From Dactylosporangium sucinum (GTDB lineage Bacteria; Actinomycetota; Actinomycetes; Mycobacteriales; Micromonosporaceae): a stretch of 64,000 bases of DNA. Every line of letters starts with the position of its first letter. Positions within the stretch are counted from its first letter, which is position 1. This document shows positions 27,736-35,458 of this stretch, in pieces. The notes under the pieces were generated by a model. That model ran no database searches and was not told the DNA's origin. It worked only from the letters and a program-made list of their open reading frames with translations. The stretch lies in assembly GCF_014647515.1 (NCBI RefSeq), contig NZ_BMPI01000034.1, positions 1 through 64,000 of the forward strand, in the 5' to 3' direction. The position numbers were made by a program, and so were the translations under genes.

Positions 27736-29394
27736 TCAGGTGATCGGGTCCGGGGCCGCCGGCGCCGGGGCCGGGGACGCCGGCGCCGGGGAGACCCGCG
27801 GGTCACCCTCGTCGGCGAAGTAGTCGGCGTGGACGGTGTCGTCGCCGCCGTCCTGCACGCGGGCCGCCCTGAGGACCACGGTCAGCAGCGCCGCGACCGC
27901 CAGGTTCACCACGACCGCGACGAACCCGACGTAGATCGTCTTCGTGCTGTCGAAGCCGAACTCGCTCAGCGGGAACGCGGAGCCGCCGAAGTGGGCGCGT
28001 TTGGTCGCCGCGTTCGGGATCTGGTACAGCATCCACATCCCCAGGCCCATCCCGGCGGCCCATCCGGCGATGAGCGCGCCGCGGTGCAACCAGCGGGTGA
28101 ACAGGCCCAGCGCCACGGCCGGCAGCGTCTGCAGGATGATGACCCCGCCGATGAGCTGCAGGTCGATCGAGAACTGCGGGTCGACGAAGACCACGAAGAC
28201 CAGCGCGCCGAACTTGACCAGCAGCGACATCAGCTTCGACGCCGTGGCCTCCTGGGCCGGCGTCGCGTCGCGCTTGAGGTACTCCTTGTAGATGTTGCGG
28301 GTGAAGAGGTTCGCGGCGGCGATGGACATGATCGCCGCCGGCACCAGGGCGCCGATGCCGATGGCGGCGTAGGCGACGCCGGCGAACCAGTCCGGGAAGA
28401 GCTTGTCGAACAGCAGCGGCACGACCGTGTTGTTGTCGTTCGTGCCGTTGGGGTTCTTCAGCGGCGTGATGCTCGCGGCGATCGCCGCGTAGCCGAGCAG
28501 CGCGATGAGCCCGAGCAGCAGCGAGTAGGCCGGCAGGGCCGACATGTTCCGCTTGATCACGTCGCGGTTCCGGCTGGCCAGCACGCCGGTGAGGCTGTGC
28601 GGGTAGAGGAACAGCGCGAGCGCCGAGCCCAGGGCGAGGGTGATGTACTGCAGCTGGTTGTTCGCGTTGAGCAGGATGCCGTCGCCGGGGGCCGGGGTCT
28701 TGTCGAACTTGGCGTCGGCGGCGTCGAAGATCGCGCCCCACCCGCCGAGCTTGTACGGCAGGTAGAAGATCGCGACCAGGATGACGACGTAGATGAGCGT
28801 GTCCTTGACGAACGCGATGAGCGCCGGGGCGCGCAGGCCGCTGCTGTACGTGTAGGCGGCCAGGATCGCGAAGGCGATGATGATCGGCAGGTGCCGCGCG
28901 ATCGTGCCCTCGCCGGTGACGCCCATCGTCTTGAGCACGGCCTCGATGCCGACGAGCTGCAGCGCGATGTACGGCATCGTGGCGACGATCCCGGTGATCG
29001 CGATGAGCAGGGCGAGCGTCGGCGACTGGAACCGCGACCGCACGAAGTCGGCCGGGGTGACGAACCCGTGCCGGTGCGAGACCGACCACATCCGCACCAG
29101 GACCAGGAACACGAGCGGGTAGATGATCACGGTGTACGGCACGGCGAAGAAGCCGGCGGCCCCGGAGGCGAACAGCAGCGCCGGCACCGCGACGAAGGTG
29201 TAGGCGGTGTAGAGGTCACCGCCGACGAGGAACCAGGTGATCCAGGCGCCGAAGTTGCGCCCGCCGAGTCCCCACTCGTCGAGGTGCATCAGGTTGTCGG
29301 GCCGGCGCCAGCGGGCGGCGACGAAGCCCAGGGCGCTCACGCCGACGAACAGGATGACGAAGACGGCGATCTCGAGCTGATGGTCACGCCACAC
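27736..29394 (-). CDS. Sodium:solute symporter, monocarboxylate/acetate type
   Basis: A 552-residue SSS-family transporter with about 13-14 membrane helices, beginning LEIAVFVILFVGVSALGFVA. Family hallmarks: DEWGLGGRNFGAWITWFLVG, GDLYTAYTFVAVPALLFASG, HRHGFVTPADFVRSRFQSPT and GALVPAAIMSIAAANLFTRN (sodium-site helix). The SSS subfamily paired with a DUF3311 protein is thought to import monocarboxylates such as acetate, pyruvate or propionate; the solute is inferred. Its GTG start is 6 bp after the DUF3311 stop, so the two are co-transcribed. The C-terminal tail is acidic and Pro/Ala-rich. Confidence 0.88.
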   Translation of the reverse strand: MWRDHQLEIAVFVILFVGVSALGFVAARWRRPDNLMHLDEWGLGGRNFGAWITWFLVGGDLYTAYTFVAVPALLFASGAAGFFAVPYTVIIYPLVFLVLVRMWSVSHRHGFVTPADFVRSRFQSPTLALLIAITGIVATMPYIALQLVGIEAVLKTMGVTGEGTIARHLPIIIAFAILAAYTYSSGLRAPALIAFVKDTLIYVVILVAIFYLPYKLGGWGAIFDAADAKFDKTPAPGDGILLNANNQLQYITLALGSALALFLYPHSLTGVLASRNRDVIKRNMSALPAYSLLLGLIALLGYAAIAASITPLKNPNGTNDNNTVVPLLFDKLFPDWFAGVAYAAIGIGALVPAAIMSIAAANLFTRNIYKEYLKRDATPAQEATASKLMSLLVKFGALVFVVFVDPQFSIDLQLIGGVIILQTLPAVALGLFTRWLHRGALIAGWAAGMGLGMWMLYQIPNAATKRAHFGGSAFPLSEFGFDSTKTIYVGFVAVVVNLAVAALLTVVLRAARVQDGGDDTVHADYFADEGDPRVSPAPASPAPAPAAPDPIT

Positions 29395-29400
29395 GGCCGC

Positions 29401-29622
29401 TCACCGCCGTTTCGTCATCTGGTAGACGAGCGTGGTGGTGCCCACGCCGACGGCGATGATCGCGAGCTGCATCCAGTAGAACCGCGGGAAGCCCAGGATG
29501 CGGGGGCTGTCGGCGTTGTACCAGACGGTGACCAGCGGCAGGACGATCGGGATGAACAGCAGCCAGTTCCAGGGGCTCTTGTCGCCCACCTTGGGGGTGT
29601 CTGGCTCTTCCGGGACGGTCAC
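29401..29622 (-). CDS. DUF3311 small membrane protein, symporter partner
   Basis: A 73-residue protein with two membrane helices (WNWLLFIPIVLPLVTVWYN, about 19-37; WMQLAIIAVGVGTTTLVYQM, about 50-69) joined by a loop with RILGFPRFYW, the DUF3311 signature. GGAGGT lies 4 nt before GTG 29622, the clearest Shine-Dalgarno in this part of the window. DUF3311 genes are routinely found directly upstream of SSS symporters and are presumed accessory subunits. Confidence 0.88.
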   Translation of the reverse strand: MTVPEEPDTPKVGDKSPWNWLLFIPIVLPLVTVWYNADSPRILGFPRFYWMQLAIIAVGVGTTTLVYQMTKRR

Positions 29623-29771
29623 GGGGACCTCCTTCAGGGGCGGGGTGCGGGGTTGGCGGCCCCGCTCAGATCGACGTAACCCGATCTCCCCGCACCGCGC
29701 AGACCGCTCCGGCGCCCAATCGGCGAACGGTAGGAATCCAGCGCCCGGCGGCTGGCTCTTGACGTACGCCC

Positions 29772-30752
29772 TTACCGGCCCAGCTCCTCCTCGGTCGCGT
29801 TGCCGCCGGTCACGATCACGCCCACGCGGGTTCCCATGAGCCCGGGATGCCGGTGTACCGCGGCAAGCGCGGCCGCCCCGGCCCCCTCGGCCTGCGTGTG
29901 GGCGCGCCGGGCGAGCAGCCGGCGGGCGTCGTCGATGTCGTCGTCGCTCACCAGGACGAAGTCGTGCAGGTACCGCCGGAGGATCTCCTGCGGCCCGGCG
30001 AACCCGCGCCCGGTGGCGAGGCCGTCGACGCGGGTCGTGTTCGGCCGGTGCAGGCAGGTTCTGCGGTGCCAGGAATCGTGCGCGGCGGGGGCCTTGTCCG
30101 ACTGCACGGCGATGATCTTCGTCGACGGCGAGACCGCGTTGGCGACGATGCATGCCGCCGCGGCGCCGGTGCCGCTGCCGACCGGCACCACGACGGTGTC
30201 CAGGCCGGGGTGCTGCTCGAACAGCTCCAGGTAGGCGGTGGCGACCCCGGCGACCAGGGCCGGCTCGTCGCCCGGGCTGACCAGGCGGGCGCGCCGCTCC
30301 CGCTGCCCGCGCTGCTCGCGCTGCTCGCTCCGTTCGCTCCGTTCGCGCTGCTCGCCCGCTAGCTCCTGTGCGCGGGCCTCGGCCTCGCCCATGGTGTCGC
30401 CGAACAGGTCGACGGTCGCGCCGAGCGCCTGCACGGCGCGGACCTTGAGCTCGGCCGCCGTGACGGGCATGACGATCGTGGCGGCGCGGCGGGCGGCGCG
30501 GGCCGCGTACGCGATGGCGCGGGCGTGGTTGCCGGTCGAGTAGGTGACGATCGGCCCGGTGCCGCGGTCTGCCAGCAGGAGGTTGAGCGCGCCGCGCACC
30601 TTGAACGCGCCGGTCGGCTGGGCGTTCTCGTGCTTGACCACCAGGCTGCGCCCGGCGGCCTCGTCCAGCAGCGGGTACGACCAGGCGGGCGTCGGCGGCA
30701 GGTGCGGCGCGAGCAGCCGCCGCGCCCTGAGGACGTCGGTCATCGTGAGCAT
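29772..30752 (-). CDS. Threonine/serine dehydratase-like PLP enzyme with a low-complexity insert
   Basis: A 326-residue fold-type II PLP enzyme. K51 in ENAQPTGAFKVRGALN is the Schiff-base lysine, TYSTGNHARAIAYAA binds the carboxylate, and VVVPVGSGTGAAA is the phosphate loop. This matches threonine dehydratase/serine racemase-type enzymes, which deaminate Thr or Ser. A charged insert (about 134-156, repeats of QRER/SEQRE) sits after the helix at RAQELAGE and is encoded by a degenerate CTCG/TTCG repeat (about 30290-30360). ATG 30752 is used; ATG 30743 and GTG 30760 are alternatives. It is divergent from a LysR gene with a shared 75-bp region. Confidence 0.85.
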   Translation of the reverse strand: MLTMTDVLRARRLLAPHLPPTPAWSYPLLDEAAGRSLVVKHENAQPTGAFKVRGALNLLLADRGTGPIVTYSTGNHARAIAYAARAARRAATIVMPVTAAELKVRAVQALGATVDLFGDTMGEAEARAQELAGEQRERSERSEQREQRGQRERRARLVSPGDEPALVAGVATAYLELFEQHPGLDTVVVPVGSGTGAAAACIVANAVSPSTKIIAVQSDKAPAAHDSWHRRTCLHRPNTTRVDGLATGRGFAGPQEILRRYLHDFVLVSDDDIDDARRLLARRAHTQAEGAGAAALAAVHRHPGLMGTRVGVIVTGGNATEEELGR

Positions 30753-30781
30753 GCCGTCCACGCTGCCGGACCCCGTCGCAT

Positions 30782-30799
30782 ACATCCAATGCCGGATGT
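30782..30799 (+). promoter_or_regulatory. Candidate LysR-type operator
   Basis: ACATCC-AATGCC-GGATGT, an inverted repeat with 6-bp arms and 6-bp spacer (ATCC-N6-GGAT core, LysR-like), lies in the 75 bp between the dehydratase and LysR starts, 16 bp upstream of the LysR -10. It likely binds the LysR protein and controls both genes. Confidence 0.5.
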
Positions 30800-30815
30800 C
30801 GGGGTTTTCCATCGG

Positions 30816-30821
30816 TACCGT
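30816..30821 (+). promoter_or_regulatory. -10 hexamer TACCGT, leaderless
   Basis: TACCGT ends 6 nt before ATG 30828. Confidence 0.45.
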
Positions 30822-30827
30822 CGATGC

Positions 30828-31760
30828 ATGCTCGACGTGACCCGCCTGCGGGTGCTCGCGGCGCTCGCCCGCCACGGCTCGGTGACCGCCGCGGCGGCCG
30901 CCCTGCACTACGCCCAGCCGTCGGTCAGCCACCACCTGGCCCGGCTGGAGGCGGAGACCGGCACGCAGCTGCTGCAGCGGGCGGGCCGGGGCGTGCGGCT
31001 GACCGCGGCCGGGCGTCTGCTGGCCGAGCGGGCGGAGGAGATCCTGGGCCGCCTGGACGCGGCCGAGGCGGAGCTGGCCGAGCACGCCGGCCTGCGCGCG
31101 GGCCGGGTCCGCCTGGCCGCGTTCCCGTCGGCGCTGGGCTCGTTCGTGCCGCTCGCCGCGGCCCGCTTCGCGGCGGCGTTCCCGGCGGTGACGCTCACGC
31201 TGGTGGAGGCCGAGCCGCCGGAGGCGCTGTCGCTGCTGCGCTCGGGCGAGGTGGACGCGGCGGTGGTCTTCGACTACGCGGCGGCGGTCGCGGCCCCGAC
31301 CACCGCGAGCCCGACCACCGCGAGCCCGACCACCGCGAGCCCGGCCGCGCCCGGCGTCCGGCTGGTGCCGCTGTTCGCCGAGCCGCTGCACCTGGTGACG
31401 CCGTTGTCCGTGGACGCCGACCTGGCATCGCTGGCTGAGGCGCGGTGGATCGCCGGCTGCGACCGCTGCCGCAGCAGCCTCCTGCAGCGCTGCTCGGCGG
31501 CGGGGTTCGTTCCGGACATATCGTTCACGACGGACGATTACGTCGCCGTGCAGGCCCTGGTGGCGGCCGGCCTGGGCGTCACGATCCTGCCCGACCTGGC
31601 GTTGCGCGCCCACCGCTCCCCCGCGGTGCGCGCCGTGCCGCTGACCGGCGGCGAACGCCACGTGAGCGCCGCCGTCTACGGCGCCCCGCCGGACCCGCCG
31701 GCCACCGCCCGCCTCCTGGAGGCGCTCTGCGCGGAGGGTCAGCGCACCGCGCCCCCGTAA
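30828..31760 (+). CDS. LysR-family transcriptional regulator
   Basis: A 310-residue LysR regulator. HTH at about 1-62 (LRVLAALARHGSVTAAAAAL, YAQPSVSHHLARLEAETGTQ, LLQRAGRGVRLTAAG) and a periplasmic-binding-like effector domain from about 90. A triplicated T-T-A-S-P segment (about 157-171) is inserted in the first effector subdomain, encoded by three exact 15-bp repeats. Divergent transcription from the dehydratase gene suggests it regulates that enzyme in response to its substrate or product. Confidence 0.9.
   Translation: MLDVTRLRVLAALARHGSVTAAAAALHYAQPSVSHHLARLEAETGTQLLQRAGRGVRLTAAGRLLAERAEEILGRLDAAEAELAEHAGLRAGRVRLAAFPSALGSFVPLAAARFAAAFPAVTLTLVEAEPPEALSLLRSGEVDAAVVFDYAAAVAAPTTASPTTASPTTASPAAPGVRLVPLFAEPLHLVTPLSVDADLASLAEARWIAGCDRCRSSLLQRCSAAGFVPDISFTTDDYVAVQALVAAGLGVTILPDLALRAHRSPAVRAVPLTGGERHVSAAVYGAPPDPPATARLLEALCAEGQRTAPP
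31298..31342 (+). repeat. 15-bp tandem repeat, three copies, inside the LysR gene
   Basis: GACCACCGCGAGCCC occurs three times head to tail (31298-31312, 31313-31327, 31328-31342). The period is a multiple of three, so copy-number change lengthens or shortens the TTASP run without breaking the frame. Confidence 0.9.
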
Positions 31761-31878
31761 CGCCGCGCTTCCCACCCGACGCGTCCCAGGGTCACGACCC
31801 GCTCGCCCCGCCCCGCAATCGACGCTGGCCACCGTCCGACCAGCGGCCAGCGTCGACGCTTTCCGGGGGTGGCGTTAC
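31757..31878. terminator. Two-way terminator between LysR and mshC genes
   Basis: A perfect 12-bp stem (31819-31830 with 31845-31856, 14-nt loop) lies between the convergent stop codons. An outer 8-bp inverted repeat GTAACGCC (31757-31764) / GGCGTTAC (31871-31878) contains both stop codons. The inner hairpin is followed by TTT on the plus side. Confidence 0.65.
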
Positions 31879-33125
31879 AGCTTGATGCCCAGCAGGGCGT
31901 CCACGGCCGCGGTCATCAGGGCCGGGGCCTCGCGGTCGTCGCCGGCGTCGGCCAGGGTGGCGTCGACCCAGGCGTCGACCGCGGCCAGGGCGCCCGGGGA
32001 GTCCAGGTCGTCGGCCAGGCGCTCGCGGAGCTGGGCCAGGAGCTCGACGCCGGACGGGCCGATGCCCGCGCGGGCCGCCTCGCGCCAGCGGGACAGGCGC
32101 TGCTGGCCGGTCTTGAGGACGTCGTCGGTCCACTGGCGGTCGTTACGGTAGTGGTCGGCGAGCAGCCCCAGGCGTACCGCCATGGGATCCACGCCGTCGG
32201 CGCGCAGGCGGGAGACGAAGACCAGGTTGCCCTGGCTCTTCGACATCTTGTCGCCGTCGAGGCCGATCATGCCGGCGTGCACGTAGTGGGTGGCGAACGG
32301 GGCCTTGCCGCTCAGCGCCTCGGCGTGCGCGGCCGAGCACTCGTGGTGCGGGAAGAGCAGGTCGTTGCCGCCGCCCTGGACGTCGACGGTGTCGCCGAGC
32401 AGGCTCTGGGCGATCACGGCACACTCGATGTGCCAGCCGGGGCGGCCGGGGCCGAGGTCGCCGCCGTCCCAGGCGGGCTCGCCCTCACGCAGGCCGAGCC
32501 ACAGCAGCGGGTCGAGCGGGTCGCGCTTGCCCGGCCGCTGCGGGTCGCCGCCGCGCTCCGCGGCGAGGCGGAGCATCTCGGTGCGGGAGAGGTTCGACTC
32601 GGTACCGAAGCGCGGCGCCGTGGCGACCGAGAAGTACACGTCGCCGGTGCCGTCGTCGAGGGTGTACGCGTGGCCGGAGGCGATCAGCGCGGAGACCTTG
32701 CGGGCGATCTGCGGGATCGACTCGACGGCCCCGACGTAGCGCTTCGGCGGGACGATGCGCAGCGCCTCCATGTCCTCGCGGAACAGCGCCGTCTCCCGCA
32801 TGGCGAGCACGACCCAGTCCTCGCCGTCGCGGGCGGCCCGCTCCAGCAGCGGGTCGTCGATGTCGGTGACATTCTGGACGTAGTCGACCTCGTGCCCGGC
32901 GTCCCGCCAGACCCGGTTGGCCAGGTCGAACGCGATCATGGTGGCGGCGTGACCGAGGTGGGTCGCGTCGTAGGGCGTGATGCCGCAGACGTACATGGTG
33001 GCCGGACGCCCGTCGACCTCGACCGGCGCGGTCTCCCGGCGCGCCGAGTCGAACAGCGCGAGCGGGGCAGCACCGGTGCCGGTGCGAGGCAGCGTGGGCA
33101 CCGCCGGTGCCGTCCAGGACTCCAT
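31875..33125 (-). CDS. mshC: Cysteine:1D-myo-inosityl 2-amino-2-deoxy-alpha-D-glucopyranoside ligase
   Basis: A 416-residue enzyme that joins cysteine to GlcN-inositol with ATP hydrolysis, the third step of mycothiol synthesis. It is a class I cysteinyl-tRNA-synthetase paralogue: HIGH-like H56-L-G-H59, K293-M-S-K-S297, and zinc ligands C47, C235 and the HHE at 260-262. It lacks the C-terminal tRNA-binding region of CysS, and its length matches MshC (about 410). Mycothiol is the main low-molecular-weight thiol of actinobacteria. ATG 33125 has TAGGCT 7 nt upstream. The three genes upstream on the same strand are its usual neighbours. Confidence 0.94.
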   Translation of the reverse strand: MESWTAPAVPTLPRTGTGAAPLALFDSARRETAPVEVDGRPATMYVCGITPYDATHLGHAATMIAFDLANRVWRDAGHEVDYVQNVTDIDDPLLERAARDGEDWVVLAMRETALFREDMEALRIVPPKRYVGAVESIPQIARKVSALIASGHAYTLDDGTGDVYFSVATAPRFGTESNLSRTEMLRLAAERGGDPQRPGKRDPLDPLLWLGLREGEPAWDGGDLGPGRPGWHIECAVIAQSLLGDTVDVQGGGNDLLFPHHECSAAHAEALSGKAPFATHYVHAGMIGLDGDKMSKSQGNLVFVSRLRADGVDPMAVRLGLLADHYRNDRQWTDDVLKTGQQRLSRWREAARAGIGPSGVELLAQLRERLADDLDSPGALAAVDAWVDATLADAGDDREAPALMTAAVDALLGIKL

Positions 33126-33132
33126 GCCCCTC

Positions 33133-33138
33133 AGCCTA
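33133..33138 (-). promoter_or_regulatory. -10 hexamer TAGGCT, leaderless mshC
   Basis: Minus-strand TAGGCT ends 7 nt before ATG 33125. Confidence 0.45.
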
Positions 33139-33232
33139 TCGGTGGATCACCCCGGGACGGCATGTGATGATCCTTGCCCGTCCGCCCGCCCCACCCCCGC
33201 CCCACCCCCGTCCGCGCCCCTCCGCGCCCGTC

Positions 33233-33314
33233 CGCGTCGATCTTGCACTTGTGGTGCCTGACAAAACGGGGCGATATGGGACCGTCCGGGCACCACAAGT
33301 GCAAGATCGACGCG
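33233..33314. repeat. Long perfect palindrome, copy 2 of a dispersed element
   Basis: A 26-bp inverted repeat (33233-33258 with 33289-33314) around a 30-nt centre. The arm core CGCGTCGATCTTGCACTTGT equals that of copy 1 (24881-24900) except for one G-to-C change, which is matched by the complementary change in the opposite arm, so pairing is kept. It lies 12 bp after the SCO1664-like stop and about 95 bp before the mshC promoter. It could end the upstream transcript; the preceding 33176-33232 is a C-rich run of CCGCCCC-type units. Confidence 0.85.
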
Positions 33315-33326
33315 AGAGGGGAGGCG

Positions 33327-34130
33327 TCAGATGGGGGGCCAGGGGATGGCGTGGCGGTCCTCGTCGGGCTCGGGGAAGCGGCGGGAGTGCAGCAGCGCGT
33401 TCACCCGGACCGACACCATGGCGACCTCGGCCGGGGTGAGGTGGGCGGAGAGGGACTCGGCCAGGCCGGAGTGGTACTGCGCGCGGAGCTTCTCGAGGAC
33501 CTCGACCGCCTCGTCGGGCAGCGGCTCGCCGGCCCAGCCCCACAGCACCGTGCGCAGCTTGTCCTCGGTGTGGAAGCAGATGCCGTGGTCGACGCCGTGG
33601 ACGCGGCCGTCGAGCGTGTCGATGACGTGGCCGCCCTTGCGGTCGGCGTTGTTGGCGATGGCGTCGAAGACGGCCAGCCGCGCCAGGCGCGGGTCGTCGG
33701 CGTGGGCGAGGACGTAGGCGCGGCCGTCCTCGTCGCGGGCGGACATGATGCGGCGCCAGCCCCGCGGTACCTTCTGGGCCGGCACGAAACCGAGCAGCAG
33801 GTCGTCGCTCTGCAGGTCCTCGTCGATCCAGAGCTGGCACATGCCGTGCCCGAGCGGGCCGTCGCGCAGGACGGTCGGCGGGACGATCCCCCAGCCGGTC
33901 GCCTCGGAGAGGAGCCAGCTGCTGTACTCCCGGCCGGCGAGCGTGCCGTCGGGGAAGTCCCACAGCGGGCGCTCGCCGGCGACCGGCTTGTAGACGCAGC
34001 GGGCGACGGTGCCGCCGTGGGTGATGACGGCCCGGAGCGTGGCGTTCGAGGCGTCCATGAGCCGGCCCTCGAGCTCCAGCTCGCCGTGGTGCAGCAGCTC
34101 CAGTGCCTCGTCGTCGGGCAGGGCCGGCAC
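33327..34130 (-). CDS. SCO1664-family protein (kinase-fold-like)
   Basis: A 267-residue protein of the actinobacterial SCO1664 family. Seen: RCVYKPVAGERPLWDFPDG (a phosphatidylinositol-kinase-like lysine strand), RLAVFDAIANNADRKGGHVI (catalytic-loop-like, D-x-x-x-x-N-x-D-R-K-x-x-H) and VHGVDHGICFHTEDKLRTVL (D-H-G-I-C-F). These fit a HipA/PI4K-like fold, but activity is unproven. GTG 34130 is 7 bp after the DUF3090 stop. It belongs to the conserved mshC-linked gene set. Confidence 0.82.
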   Translation of the reverse strand: MPALPDDEALELLHHGELELEGRLMDASNATLRAVITHGGTVARCVYKPVAGERPLWDFPDGTLAGREYSSWLLSEATGWGIVPPTVLRDGPLGHGMCQLWIDEDLQSDDLLLGFVPAQKVPRGWRRIMSARDEDGRAYVLAHADDPRLARLAVFDAIANNADRKGGHVIDTLDGRVHGVDHGICFHTEDKLRTVLWGWAGEPLPDEAVEVLEKLRAQYHSGLAESLSAHLTPAEVAMVSVRVNALLHSRRFPEPDEDRHAIPWPPI

Positions 34131-34137
34131 TTGTGCG

Positions 34138-34701
34138 CTACCTGCGGTAGCCGTTGTGGCGCGGGCAGAGATGACCGCGGGCGTCGAGGGGCTGGCCGCA
34201 CAGCGGGCACGGCGGCCGGCCGGACGCGACGACGCGCTTGGCGCGCTCGATGAACGCGCGGGTCGCGGCCGGGGTGAGCCGGACGCGGAGGCGGTCGCGG
34301 TCGGCGGTCGCCAGCTCGTCGTCGTCCTCGTCCTCGGCCTCCTCGACCTCGTCCTCGCCGACCGCGATCGCCTCGATGACGACGGTCGCGGTGTCGACGT
34401 CGAACTGCAGGCCGAGCGTGCCGACCCGGAACTCCTCGTCGAGCGGTGTGTCGAGCGGTTCGTTGTCGGCCGTGTCGGCGACCGGCTCCACGGGCAGCTC
34501 GACGCCGAAGCGGCGCTGCGCCTCCTGCAGGAGCTCCTCGAGCTTCTCCGCGAGCAGGGACACCTGGACCTTCTCCAGGGCGACACTGATCAGCCGGCCG
34601 CCGCCGCGCGCCTGCAGAAAGAAGGTCCGCTCCCCCGGCGCACCCACGGTCCCGGCAACGAACCGCTCCGGCGGCTCGAACGCGTACACCTGGTGGCTCA
34701 T
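34138..34701 (-). CDS. DUF3090 protein with zinc ribbon
   Basis: A 187-residue protein. The N-terminus SHQVYAFEPPERFVAGTVG and middle LEKVQVSLLAEKLEELLQEA are DUF3090 signatures; an acidic stretch (VGEDEVEEAEDEDDDELA) precedes RVRLTPAATRAFIERAKRVV and a C-terminal zinc ribbon CPLCGQPLDARGHLC. Function unknown, always near SCO1664 and phosphomutase-like genes in actinobacteria. ATG 34701 has TAGAGT 7 nt upstream. Confidence 0.88.
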   Translation of the reverse strand: MSHQVYAFEPPERFVAGTVGAPGERTFFLQARGGGRLISVALEKVQVSLLAEKLEELLQEAQRRFGVELPVEPVADTADNEPLDTPLDEEFRVGTLGLQFDVDTATVVIEAIAVGEDEVEEAEDEDDDELATADRDRLRVRLTPAATRAFIERAKRVVASGRPPCPLCGQPLDARGHLCPRHNGYRR

Positions 34702-34708
34702 GCCCGAA

Positions 34709-34714
34709 ACTCTA
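34709..34714 (-). promoter_or_regulatory. -10 hexamer TAGAGT, leaderless
   Basis: Minus-strand TAGAGT ends 7 nt before ATG 34701; it suggests the DUF3090/SCO1664 pair has its own promoter in addition to read-through. Confidence 0.45.
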
Positions 34715-34753
34715 TCCGCACCGGAGCGCTCGCGTCCCGCGTGGGCTTCAAGA

Positions 34754-35458
34754 TCACACGGAACCGCCCGAACCGCCACCAACCGCGGCATCCGACGACG
34801 GGGGCTCCTCCGACGGCGGCGGGGGCTGAAACCCGGACAGATCACCCCCGGTGTCGTTGAGTCGCAGCACGAACGAGCGCAGCGGGGTGTACCGGATCAC
34901 CGTCACCGACGCCGGCTCGACCGCGATGCGCTGGAACAGGTCGAGGTGCATGCCGAGCGCGTCGGCGACGACCGCCTTGATGATGTCGCCGTGGCTGCAG
35001 GCCAGCCAGACGGCCTCCGGGCCGTGCTCGGCGGCGATGCGCGCGTCCCAGCCGCGGACCGTGGCGATCGCCCGCGCCGACATCTCGGCCATCGACTCGC
35101 CGTCGGCGCCGGGAAACACGGCCGCCGACGGGTGGGCCTGGACGGTCGCCCAGAGCGGCTCCTTGGCGAGCTCCTTGAGCGGGCGGCCGGTCCAGTCGCC
35201 GTAGCGGCACTCGACGATGCCGTCGTCGATCTGCACGCCGTCCCACGTGGGCAGGGCCAGCGACAGCGTCTCCACGCAGCGCGGCAGCGGGCTGGAGACG
35301 ACGGCCTTGAGCGGCAGCTTCGCCGCGGCGAGCCGCTCGGCGACGGCGGTGGCCTGGGCGCGGCCCACCTCGTCGAGGCCGACGGGCTGGTGCCCGGCGA
35401 GGATCCCGCTCGCGTTGGTGCTGGTCCGGCCGTGGCGCAGGAGGAGAACGGTGGTCAC
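34754..35458 (-). CDS. Histidine phosphatase, MSMEG_4193-family phosphomutase-like
   Basis: A 234-residue histidine-phosphatase enzyme. TVLLLRHGRTSTNASGILAG supplies the phospho-histidine (H9) in RHG; VVSSPLPRCVETLSLAL the Arg pocket; VECRYGDWTGRPLKELA the proton donor; and VWLACSHGDIIKAVVADAL the second His. The tail is Pro/Ser/Gly-rich. Its GTG overlaps the end of the LLM gene (GTGA, 35455-35458), so translation is coupled. Physiological substrate unknown; it is part of the mshC-linked gene set. Confidence 0.87.
   Translation of the reverse strand: MTTVLLLRHGRTSTNASGILAGHQPVGLDEVGRAQATAVAERLAAAKLPLKAVVSSPLPRCVETLSLALPTWDGVQIDDGIVECRYGDWTGRPLKELAKEPLWATVQAHPSAAVFPGADGESMAEMSARAIATVRGWDARIAAEHGPEAVWLACSHGDIIKAVVADALGMHLDLFQRIAVEPASVTVIRYTPLRSFVLRLNDTGGDLSGFQPPPPSEEPPSSDAAVGGGSGGSV

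Noticed and set aside
27829..29679. Long plus-strand open frame opposite the symporter
   Set aside because: Highly biased composition (Asp/Arg/Glu/Gln) and no motif; the symporter on the minus strand is clear.
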